Below, piece by piece: positions 17,192 to 25,286 of a stretch of DNA of 55,975 nucleotides. The DNA comes from Rikenella microfusus (lineage in GTDB: Bacteria > Bacteroidota > Bacteroidia > Bacteroidales > VadinHA17). Position 1 is the first letter of the stretch. The number at the start of each line of letters is the position of its first letter. The notes under the pieces are model-generated. The model did not search any database and was not told the origin of the DNA. It worked only from the letters and a program-made list of their open reading frames with translations. The stretch spans positions 1 through 55,975 of the forward strand of contig DZBJ01000020.1 of the NCBI GenBank assembly GCA_022736275.1, read 5' to 3'. The position numbers and the translations under genes are program-made.

Positions 17192-19036
17192 CTACCTGGT
17201 GCTCTTTTTACCGAATGCGGGGTCTATCTTCAGCAGTGAAACCGCTATAAGCGGCACTATGCTGCAAATCATCACCCAGAGGAAGAAGTGGTTGTAACCG
17301 AGTTGCTCCTGCAGCCAGCCGGCAAAAAGTCCGGGCAGCATCATACCAAGGGCCATGAAGCCTGTGCAAATGGCATAATGGGCTGTTTTGTATTTTCCCT
17401 CTGCGAAATAAATCATGTAGAGCATATAAGCGGTAAACCCGAAACCGTAGCCAAACTGCTCGGCAAAAACGCAGATGTTGATAATCAGCAGGTTGTCTGT
17501 CTGGGTGAAGCTCAGGTAGAGGAATGTTGCTGCCGTCAGCAGCATGCTCAGGGTCATTGGCCAGAGCCATTTCTTCAGACCGCCGGCAGCCGCAACCACT
17601 CCTCCGATAATGCCTCCCAGCGTGAGTCCTATAATGCCGATAGTTCCATAAACCAGCCCGACCTCCCCGGTCGTCAGGCCCAGTCCTCCCTTGTCAATGG
17701 GATCGAGCAGGAACGGGTTGATCAGCTTTAGCAGCTGAGCTTCCGCGAACCGGAAGGTCAGCATGAAGAAGAGGGCTACCCCTACCTGCGGTTTCCTGAA
17801 GAAGGTGGCAAATGTCTGTCCGAACTCCCTCAGGACATCGATGGGCTTAATATCTTCACGGGGTGCATCGGACTCGGGCCTGGGCAGGATAAACCTGTGC
17901 CAGAAACTGAAGACGAAGAACAACCCGGCGAGGACGAAGAAAGTGACAGCCCATGACATTGGGATGTTTCCCGACAGCCCCTCATAACTGACTGACGTAT
18001 AACTTGTAAGTTTGGCATCAGCCTGAAAGACCATGTATGCCGGCCTGTCCCAGTTCGATTCATTGAAGAGGAGATGGCCACCCTGGATGAGGGCGATGCT
18101 CTTGTCTCCCTTTTTCAGGACGGTATTCAGTACGACCTTCTCCCCCGGGTCGGGCGAGCATGACAGTCTGACTGGCACTACCGCAACACTTCCTGTCACA
18201 GCAGCGACACTGCCTCTCTCCTCGCCGAAGTTATCCCTGATCCATGAACCCAGAGGCTCTGAAACCTTTGTGGCCCACCATCCTTTCTTCTCAACTGTCT
18301 GTTCCTCCGGCTGCACAAAACCGTTACTCAGGTTGGAGGCTCTGACCGAATCGAGGAGAACGTGCAGGCTGTCCTTGTCTACTGTTTGCGTGCTGATCTT
18401 CAGAGAATCGTGCTCAAGGAAAAAGCAGAGATCATCCCTGCTCTCCGGTGCAGCTGCGACATGAGGCACCTCAAGCACAGTTTTGGAGTAATCGGGTGAA
18501 GCTTCGATGTTGAGTGAGACGGGCTCCCTGCCCGAAGAGCTTTCAAGGAATCCGGCAAGTATAACCAGAAGCCCCTGCCCGGTGATGGTGGCAATACGGT
18601 AAAAGGTGCTGCGTATGCCCACATACTTTGCCTGCTGATTGGTATTCAGCCCGAGCATGTAAAAACCGTCTGCAGCTATATCATGGGTGGCCGAGCCGAA
18701 TGCCAGCAGCCAGAAAAACGCCAGAGTGATCTTGAAAAACAGTGATGCCGGGATTGTAAGAGCGATGCTTGCAAACCCCAGTGCCAGAACAAGCTGCGTA
18801 ATAACAATCCACCACCTTTTGGTTTTAAGAAGATCGACAAGCGGGCTCCATATTGGTTTGATAACCCATGGCAGATAGAGCAAGCTCGTATACAGTGCTA
18901 TGTCTGCATTGGAGATGCCCATGCGCTTGTACATGATCACCGATATGATGTTGACCGCCACATAGGGCAAGCCTTCCGCCAGATAGAGTGAGGGTATCCA
19001 TGCCCAGGGTGAACGGGCTTTGTTTTGTATTGCCAT
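17192..19036 (-). CDS. AmpG-like MFS permease with large periplasmic insertion
   Basis: 614 residues, well above the usual AmpG length. The first five membrane helices match AmpG-type muropeptide permeases (SLYLAEGLPY, SLLYLPWVIKPIWSPLVD, SATHDIAADGFY). After helix five (about 150-166) there is a hydrophilic stretch of about 190 residues (167-358) before helices six to twelve. With a cytosolic N-terminus this loop is periplasmic. AmpG proteins bring GlcNAc-anhydroMurNAc muropeptides into the cytosol. The insertion may be a binding domain that receives substrate. Neighbours are the GH9-CE4 gene (6 bp upstream) and the D-lactate-type dehydrogenase, so import followed by catabolism is a coherent reading. 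Confidence 0.85.
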   Translation of the reverse strand: MAIQNKARSPWAWIPSLYLAEGLPYVAVNIISVIMYKRMGISNADIALYTSLLYLPWVIKPIWSPLVDLLKTKRWWIVITQLVLALGFASIALTIPASLFFKITLAFFWLLAFGSATHDIAADGFYMLGLNTNQQAKYVGIRSTFYRIATITGQGLLVILAGFLESSSGREPVSLNIEASPDYSKTVLEVPHVAAAPESRDDLCFFLEHDSLKISTQTVDKDSLHVLLDSVRASNLSNGFVQPEEQTVEKKGWWATKVSEPLGSWIRDNFGEERGSVAAVTGSVAVVPVRLSCSPDPGEKVVLNTVLKKGDKSIALIQGGHLLFNESNWDRPAYMVFQADAKLTSYTSVSYEGLSGNIPMSWAVTFFVLAGLFFVFSFWHRFILPRPESDAPREDIKPIDVLREFGQTFATFFRKPQVGVALFFMLTFRFAEAQLLKLINPFLLDPIDKGGLGLTTGEVGLVYGTIGIIGLTLGGIIGGVVAAAGGLKKWLWPMTLSMLLTAATFLYLSFTQTDNLLIINICVFAEQFGYGFGFTAYMLYMIYFAEGKYKTAHYAICTGFMALGMMLPGLFAGWLQEQLGYNHFFLWVMICSIVPLIAVSLLKIDPAFGKKSTR

Positions 19037-19042
19037 GCTGAT

Positions 19043-21514
19043 TTACAATCTTTTAAACGTGTATCCCTTATTTTTATAAAAATCAATGAGTTCACCGAGC
19101 CTGAGATATAACTTGTCTGACCTGGCCGGGTCAGTCCCGGGATGGATGAGCACCAGCGCACCGTTAAGCCCCTCAGCCGCACCCTCTTCAAATGAGGCAA
19201 GCCGCCCGATCAGAAGTTCAGAGCTCCTGTAGTTGGTCATTTCAGGCGTGGTATAGTCTGCATTGGTGCTGGTGCCGGGTGTGAAGTTGACGAGGGTCAT
19301 CCCCATTTCTCCGGTCCAGCGGCTAATGGCCCGGTTATACCACTCATAAGGGGCCAGAAAATATTGCGGTTTCTGCTTTTTCAGGCCCGCCTTGTTCAGC
19401 TCGGTCACATTGTTCAGAAGATCACTGTTGAACTGCTCCTTCGTAACAAGAAGGGTATCCCTGTTATCCCATGGCACATAAAGCAGGTGACCGTCTGAAT
19501 GAGGTCCGGCATAATGGCCTCCCGCAATGATCCTTTTGGTGACCGCCCTGAATTCATTGTTCCTTAAAAAATTCCCGGTAAGGAAAAATGATCCCCTGAT
19601 TTTCTTTTCATCCAGCAAATTGAGGATGTGGTCAAAACCTTCACCGTACTCATCGGCGGAGAAAAGCAGGTAGATGGTCTTCTGATCCGATCCCATCCTG
19701 ATCAGTGCCCCGTGAGCATCATATACATCGTCTTCCGGGGCCGTCTTCTGTTTCCTTCCCTCCTTCTCAAGGGTGGAAAGGTAATAACTGAGGCTGGCTG
19801 TGCCATCGAGCGTTGGTTCGTTGGTGCTGTAGTCACCTATGTCGTCATGATAGACAACCCTGCCGCCCTGGAATGCAGAGTATGGATCGGGGTTAAGCAG
19901 TGTCAGCCCCAGGAGGTTGTCATAGATACCCTTGTATATTGGTCCGTCAACCAATCCGCCCGTGGTGGTCTGCCCCAGGAAGCGAGTTACGGCCGAGTGG
20001 GGCCAGCGCGGATAGTCGCCTCCTTCAGGCAGTCCGCAGATCATGGAGGTGCCCCACGGATTGCATCCGAAGAGCCAGTCTCTCATGGCCGCCTCCATAT
20101 GGTCATACCTGGTGTCGCCTGTGGCCTCGCGGTAGAGCCTGCACTGAGTAAGTGCAGCCGCCACATAGTTATTGGAACACCATACGAACGGTATCTTAAC
20201 CTGGAACACATCATTCTGATCACGCCTCCGGATGATCTCAAGCCCCTTGCGCATGAAATCGAGGTACTTGCGTGAATACTCCGTGCCGGATTCTCCAAGA
20301 TAGGCATGTCCGAGGTTCACAAACGGGTAAAACTGGTAATGGCGTGCAGTGTCCTTCTCAATCCACGGTGTATAGGGCTCCAGGGTGCCCCAGTAATCTG
20401 CCTGAACCAGGAAGTCCTTGTCGCCGGTCAGTGAATAGAGCTCCCATGCTGCAAGCTGCATGTCGTCAACATAGTTGTCCTCCTCGTAGAAATATGGCGA
20501 GACGTTGCATGCGGTCTGGGTAGTCCCCAGGTCAGTCCTTGCAAACTCATAGGCATCGAACGATTTGGCCGCAAGCTTCTTTGAAAGGTCAGGATCACTC
20601 TTTACCAGAATCTTCGATCCCATGGCAAAGACCGAAGCAAACTTCCCTGCCGTTGAGGCCACGCCCTCGGTACGGTTTTTGAACCTGGCAAGCCCCTGCG
20701 GTTTTCCGGTCACGAAATAGACCGGTCTGAAGGGACCGAGACCGTATTCTGCCCTGTCAAGGTTCGGGAGACGAAAGCCCTGGTGGTCGCGATCGTCGGC
20801 CACCTGGTTATACATCACCCCGCTATCGGGATTCATTTTTAGCAGCCACTCCAGTCCCCATCTCACTTCATCAAGGATATCCGGTATGCCGTTGCTGCCC
20901 GGCAAACCCGCTGCATCATGACTGTCACTGTAGATCTCCGGCGCCCTCTGCCAGGCAAACATCATCTGGTAGACAGAGTTGGCAGTTGTGGCTGTGTATC
21001 TCAGGTGATCACTGGCATCATGGTATCCTCCCCATACGTCTATTACTGTCCCGGAGAGGGTGGGGTGATCAACTATAATTCCGTCATGCAGGTGGCAGGT
21101 ATCCTTAAGAAAAGGGTTGTAGCCGCAGCGCTGCTGCCTGATATAGTTAAGTATGAAATCAGCTGTGCCGTCAAAGACTCCTGCTCCTATACGGAACGTT
21201 TCCGACTTTGTGCGGCCATATAATATATAGTATCCCCCCGGCTCAGCCAGACCGGAGAAGTCAAGCCGTGCGGCGGCGGCCATCCCCCATACGGCTCCGT
21301 CATAGACTGAAGCGCTGCCACTGAACACCTCCCTCCCGGTCAGCGATTCGCATACTGTGAATGAAGATGGCGTGCCCTCCTCCTGAGAGATGTACACCGC
21401 AACCTTGACCGAACCCGGCAGATATCCGAGCTGGTTGATCCTGATCCATGAATCCGCTCCCGCGTAAAAAATCGTAAGGGAAAACAGCAGAAATGACAGA
21501 GCAGCTCTTTTCAT
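19043..21514 (-). CDS. GH9 glycosidase fused to a CE4 polysaccharide deacetylase-like domain
   Basis: 823 residues with a signal peptide (about 1-20). Order: Ig-like CelD_N domain (about 21-105; RINQLGYLPGSVKVAV), GH9 alpha/alpha barrel (about 110-590) and a NodB/CE4-like domain (about 610-823). GH9 catalytic elements: GGYHDASDH (normally DAGD; both Asp retained) and the general acid in DDIGDYSTNEPTLDG. The CE4 part has ADE in the place of the usual DD metal motif and a good HSDGH metal-ligand pair. GH9 is usually a cellulase family but includes glucosaminidases; inside a peptidoglycan locus an action on amino-sugar glycans plus deacetylation is plausible but unproven. Downstream gene (permease) starts 6 bp later. 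Confidence 0.85.
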   Translation of the reverse strand: MKRAALSFLLFSLTIFYAGADSWIRINQLGYLPGSVKVAVYISQEEGTPSSFTVCESLTGREVFSGSASVYDGAVWGMAAAARLDFSGLAEPGGYYILYGRTKSETFRIGAGVFDGTADFILNYIRQQRCGYNPFLKDTCHLHDGIIVDHPTLSGTVIDVWGGYHDASDHLRYTATTANSVYQMMFAWQRAPEIYSDSHDAAGLPGSNGIPDILDEVRWGLEWLLKMNPDSGVMYNQVADDRDHQGFRLPNLDRAEYGLGPFRPVYFVTGKPQGLARFKNRTEGVASTAGKFASVFAMGSKILVKSDPDLSKKLAAKSFDAYEFARTDLGTTQTACNVSPYFYEEDNYVDDMQLAAWELYSLTGDKDFLVQADYWGTLEPYTPWIEKDTARHYQFYPFVNLGHAYLGESGTEYSRKYLDFMRKGLEIIRRRDQNDVFQVKIPFVWCSNNYVAAALTQCRLYREATGDTRYDHMEAAMRDWLFGCNPWGTSMICGLPEGGDYPRWPHSAVTRFLGQTTTGGLVDGPIYKGIYDNLLGLTLLNPDPYSAFQGGRVVYHDDIGDYSTNEPTLDGTASLSYYLSTLEKEGRKQKTAPEDDVYDAHGALIRMGSDQKTIYLLFSADEYGEGFDHILNLLDEKKIRGSFFLTGNFLRNNEFRAVTKRIIAGGHYAGPHSDGHLLYVPWDNRDTLLVTKEQFNSDLLNNVTELNKAGLKKQKPQYFLAPYEWYNRAISRWTGEMGMTLVNFTPGTSTNADYTTPEMTNYRSSELLIGRLASFEEGAAEGLNGALVLIHPGTDPARSDKLYLRLGELIDFYKNKGYTFKRL

Positions 21515-21515
21515 C

Positions 21516-22859
21516 TCAGTACATTTTGATGATTTCCGCGGTCACGAAGTAATGTTTGAGTATTTCCCTGTAACCATACCCTGAGGCACCCATCACTGCA
21601 GCTCCGATCTGGCAGAAGCCAACACCGTGTCCCCATCCTGCACCGTAAAGTATAAAGGTCATCTCTCCCTCACCGGCCTGCGTCTCAACAAAGAAGGCAG
21701 AGCTGTACAGGTGTGACTTCGAGAGCGCTTTCCTGATCTCAAGCTCTTTCCCGATGATCATTGTCTTCTTCTCACCTGTTATCCTCAGCCTGAAAATACG
21801 TCCGGAAGTGCCCCTGGAGAGAGGTTCCAGAGCGGTGATGAGACCGAAATCGATGCCTGTCCTCTCTTTCACCAGGGCGCTGAGTTCACCCTGTGTATAA
21901 AAAACCTTCCAGCGGAAGAAGTCATTTGTCTCCTGGTCGTAGTTGTTGAGCACCTGCGAAAGAATATTCCTGTCAGTTGTATTGCAGAATGCATCAGGGT
22001 TTCCACTGATCCATCTTACGGCATTCTCCTCCACGGTCAGGTCAGTGTCAAAGCCTGCCGGGGGAAGACTGCTGTCGGTGAGACGGGTCAGATAACTATG
22101 GCTGACAGGCTCCCAGACATTTTCAAAAAGTTCGGTAATGCCACCGCAGCACTTCGAGTATCGTGCATCGCATATATTGTTACCTGACATCAAAACCTCA
22201 CCCCTGGTATCCCGCACAGCCTCCTCCACAACCTTTGTCGAGGCCCTGGTGATGCCCTGGTACCTCTGGCAGTGGTCATCGGCACAGACATCGAATTCCT
22301 TGTGATCCTCCCTGTCATACCACCGTGTGATTTCTGTTTCAGAAATAAAGCTTGTCCGGTATCTTCCTGCCACCTCACTCAGCCTTGAGGTCTTCTCAAT
22401 CTGAGCCAGCAGCCAGCTCCGGGAGATGACTGCATGTGCCCTGAGAAGCTCAACTGACGAGGTGGCGCTCATTTCCGATGATATGACACTCTGCAGATAG
22501 TCCTCAACGGGAAGGATATTTATGGCAGTCACCTTTTCGCCACGGGTCATTAACTTAAGCATTCCCCTGAAGGTCTGGTCCTCATTCCTCTGCCAATGGA
22601 AGTCAACGCCTATGGTCACGGCATGGAGGGTGAAGCTGCAACTGTCATAATCTGACGGAGTAAGAGTGGTCTCCGTCGTCGCCTCAATGGTATCATTCTC
22701 ACCCTTTATCACTAGTCTCCCATCTATTGCCAGGGCCGTAAAACTGCCTGACAGCGCTTTGTCTCCGTATCCGGTTGTAAACTCACCGTCAAGGGTGAAT
22801 GTCAGTCCGGTTCCTGATACAATCCCGACGCTGATCTCAGGTGTTATGTTATCTGTCAT
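21516..22859 (-). CDS. SpoIID/LytB-domain protein without signal peptide
   Basis: 447 residues. The SpoIID core (about 115-420) has the catalytic-Glu segment VISSEMSATSSVELLRAHAV, the CADDHCQRYQG metal-binding-type motif and the C-terminal GWGHGVGFCQIGA typical of this family. B. subtilis SpoIID is a lytic transglycosylase acting on denuded glycan strands. Here the protein begins MTDNITPEISVGIV with no signal peptide or membrane segment. Its start is fixed by an ATGA overlap with the upstream DUF4922 gene, so it appears cytosolic, unlike SpoIID. It may process imported glycan or a glycan made by the neighbouring GT2 enzyme. Function inferred only. Confidence 0.85.
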   Translation of the reverse strand: MTDNITPEISVGIVSGTGLTFTLDGEFTTGYGDKALSGSFTALAIDGRLVIKGENDTIEATTETTLTPSDYDSCSFTLHAVTIGVDFHWQRNEDQTFRGMLKLMTRGEKVTAINILPVEDYLQSVISSEMSATSSVELLRAHAVISRSWLLAQIEKTSRLSEVAGRYRTSFISETEITRWYDREDHKEFDVCADDHCQRYQGITRASTKVVEEAVRDTRGEVLMSGNNICDARYSKCCGGITELFENVWEPVSHSYLTRLTDSSLPPAGFDTDLTVEENAVRWISGNPDAFCNTTDRNILSQVLNNYDQETNDFFRWKVFYTQGELSALVKERTGIDFGLITALEPLSRGTSGRIFRLRITGEKKTMIIGKELEIRKALSKSHLYSSAFFVETQAGEGEMTFILYGAGWGHGVGFCQIGAAVMGASGYGYREILKHYFVTAEIIKMY

Positions 22860-23794
22860 AGCACTCGTGCGGTTAAAGTCCTTAATTCTTCCTCACTCAG
22901 ACACACCTCTGAGAGGATACCGGTGATGTCAGCAGCGGTGATTTTGTTAAAGTCCTCTTCCCTCGGTGTGATAAAGACGCCGCCAATGTCCACAGAGGCA
23001 GGACTGAGCAGAATTTTTTCATCTCCCTCAGCAAAATAGCATGCCGGCCTGTGGACCCTTCGCGGTATGATGTGTACGTTCCATTGACCGTTTCCATGGT
23101 AAGCAAGGATATTCAGCATGGGCTCAGGCCGCTCAGGCTGGGTAAGGGCAAATCTTTCGTATATTTTCCCAAATATGCCTGCAATGGCCTTGCTGTCAGC
23201 TCCTTTAATCGTCATCATGCCACGGCCGTAACCTTCCCATAGCCATAGCTCAACGGTTCCGGCCGTTCCTGCCTTTTTACAGAGGCGGGGATTGCCTGTA
23301 TCCTTTTCCACGGGGAGGAAACCCCTGTTGCCGGCCTGGAAGTGCATGTGATCAGGAGCCGATGCACCGCACTGGGGTCCGTTATAGAAGATCACGAACT
23401 CAGGCAGGGCCTCTGCCAGGCTGAGCATTGCAGGGAAACTGCCCGAAATGCGCTGGGGGGAGTGGCTTTCACATACGATCGTGAGATGCCTCCTGAAAAT
23501 CGGAAAGGGATTGATAAGTATTTGATAATCATCACCAAATGGTATGCCATTCTGCTCCTGTGGCCTGTTCTTCGCACACAGGAAACAGGGCCTTGCCTCT
23601 ATCGATCTGGCATCGACTTTCGCCGCAGATGAAGTTATCCGTCCGGGATTGAACTGAACGGCAATATCAAAACGGTTGCATGAGACCTTCCGCACCCTGA
23701 CATCGTCAAGCTGCCTGTAGTTATCCCTGGCCAGGCTCCACTCCCTGAACTGACCGTCAAAAAGATCCCTTACTTTCTGCGAATAATCATTCAT
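22856..23794 (-). CDS. DUF4922 protein, GalT/Ap4A-phosphorylase-like HIT nucleotidyltransferase
   Basis: 312 residues from the ATG at 23794; the TTG at 23812 would add six residues and is not needed. It carries a Zn-type CxxC (Cys70, Cys73 in PCFLCAKNRP), His103 and His111, and then NGPQCGASAPDHMHFQAG (138-155), which has the Asn-GAS-HxHxQ arrangement of galactose-1-P uridylyltransferase and Ap4A phosphorylase. The second His of HMHFQ (His151) would be the nucleotidylated residue. The expected chemistry is nucleotidyl transfer to, or phosphorolysis of, a sugar-phosphate or nucleotide sugar; the substrate is unknown. Cytosolic. Tightly packed between the GT2 gene (7 bp) and the SpoIID-like gene (4-bp overlap), implying a common pathway. 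Confidence 0.8.
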   Translation of the reverse strand: MNDYSQKVRDLFDGQFREWSLARDNYRQLDDVRVRKVSCNRFDIAVQFNPGRITSSAAKVDARSIEARPCFLCAKNRPQEQNGIPFGDDYQILINPFPIFRRHLTIVCESHSPQRISGSFPAMLSLAEALPEFVIFYNGPQCGASAPDHMHFQAGNRGFLPVEKDTGNPRLCKKAGTAGTVELWLWEGYGRGMMTIKGADSKAIAGIFGKIYERFALTQPERPEPMLNILAYHGNGQWNVHIIPRRVHRPACYFAEGDEKILLSPASVDIGGVFITPREEDFNKITAADITGILSEVCLSEEELRTLTARVL

Positions 23795-23801
23795 CCGGGG
23801 T

Positions 23802-25277
23802 TTATTTACCAATGCCGCTCATCATCCTTTTACGCCCGAGAAGCTCTATTGTCCTTATCTTGTCCTTATAAAGATTGTGCGCATTCATTTTAACTACATC
23901 GAGTATGGCATCGGAATTCTCATCCCACCGCCGGCAGAGATATAGCGGTTCATATATGCGCCCGATCTGATAGTGGCGGCTGATGGCAAGTCCCACTGCG
24001 TAATCCTCCCCGTAGCTAACATTGGGCACCCTGATGCTTCTCAGTACAGGTGTGTAAAAAGCCCGTGGCGCACCCAATCCATTAATCCTCAGCGCGTTGT
24101 TGCGACCGTTATCCTCGGTCCACTCCTTATGGTCTATCAGTCCTGGAGGGATCTCTTTCAGGTCAAAGTTAACCATCCTGTAAGATCCTACCACCATGGC
24201 ACACTGCTGTTCATAGAAGGCATCCACAACCCTTGTGATCACCGAATCATCTATATACAGGTCATCGCTGTCGAGCTGGATGGCAAATCTTCCGCACTTC
24301 TCACTGATGACGGCTTCGTTCCAGCAACCACCTATCCCGAGATCCTTTCTTTCAGGTATGATATGCACCACCCTTTCATCGCGGGCAAATGACCTGATCA
24401 CCTCCGTGGTGCCGTCTGTTGAATAATTGTCTACAATGATGAGATTGAAGCGGTACTTTGTCTTCTGGCTCAGCACCGAAGCGATTGCATCACCTATGGT
24501 TCTTACCCTGTTTCTGACGGGGATGACCACCGAGGCATCATGGTCAAAGTTCTGATCGTCAAATCTTATCTCCCGGAAGTGGGGCTTGAGATATGCGTTG
24601 ATGCATCTGAGGTGATTTGTGCAGGCCTTCTCCATTTCAATCTGCACCGACCTGTTCCGCGGGTCGACGTAATCAAACTGCTTCTCACCCGATTTGCGCG
24701 TATCGGTCTCCACCTCGGTATATAGCAGTTCCTGTATGTGCACAAGGGAATGAGTCTGGGAAATTTTCAGTCTCAGGTCATACAGCCCGGCAAAACTGTA
24801 GTCTTCATCCATGCGGCTGCATGCATCGCGGAAGGCTTTTTCACTGTACAGAATGACAGAGCCGAAATTGAAGTCGTCACGCAGACTGCCCTCCTGGTAA
24901 TCAATGACAGGGTGTGGTGAAAGTGTCTCAATCTTCTTTTCGAAATAATCAGAATAGACCATTCCTGCTCCCGTATCTTCACATATCTGCATCATCCTGC
25001 CCAGTGCGAAATCACCCAGGTCAAGCGGAAATCCCTTGCTGTAGGTTACAACATAGTCAGTGTCAGTCACTGCAGCCATTTTTTTCAGGGCGTCGGTAGC
25101 AGTGAAACCGGCAGCACGCAGGTAATCGGTCCCTGCTCCCTGCAGTACCTCGCGGTGATCAGGCGGGACCACGATAAAAATTTTGCTGATTGAGCCGGAG
25201 GCTGTCAGTGAGTGCACTGTTGCCCCGACTGATTCGGCGTCAGACCAGGGCAAAAAGCATGTTATGGTTTTATCCAT
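23802..25277 (-). CDS. GT2-family glycosyltransferase with extra N-terminal domain
   Basis: 491 residues, cytosolic. The C-terminal half (about 245-490) is a GT-A fold of family 2: VVIPVRNRVRTI at the start, VDNYSTDGT and the metal-binding DSDD within AIQLDSDDLY. The N-terminal 240 residues look like a second, degenerate GT-A unit (FLPWSDAESVGATVHSL, MVYSDYF), so this may be a tandem glycosyltransferase. No transmembrane segment. Donor and acceptor are unknown. It starts 9 bp after the amidase-like gene and is followed by the HIT and SpoIID-like genes. A cytosolic glycosyltransferase in a degradation locus is unusual; it may build a glycoside that the neighbours use, or work with the HIT enzyme on nucleotide sugars. 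Confidence 0.82.
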   Translation of the reverse strand: MDKTITCFLPWSDAESVGATVHSLTASGSISKIFIVVPPDHREVLQGAGTDYLRAAGFTATDALKKMAAVTDTDYVVTYSKGFPLDLGDFALGRMMQICEDTGAGMVYSDYFEKKIETLSPHPVIDYQEGSLRDDFNFGSVILYSEKAFRDACSRMDEDYSFAGLYDLRLKISQTHSLVHIQELLYTEVETDTRKSGEKQFDYVDPRNRSVQIEMEKACTNHLRCINAYLKPHFREIRFDDQNFDHDASVVIPVRNRVRTIGDAIASVLSQKTKYRFNLIIVDNYSTDGTTEVIRSFARDERVVHIIPERKDLGIGGCWNEAVISEKCGRFAIQLDSDDLYIDDSVITRVVDAFYEQQCAMVVGSYRMVNFDLKEIPPGLIDHKEWTEDNGRNNALRINGLGAPRAFYTPVLRSIRVPNVSYGEDYAVGLAISRHYQIGRIYEPLYLCRRWDENSDAILDVVKMNAHNLYKDKIRTIELLGRKRMMSGIGK

Positions 25278-25286
25278 GGTATCCTT

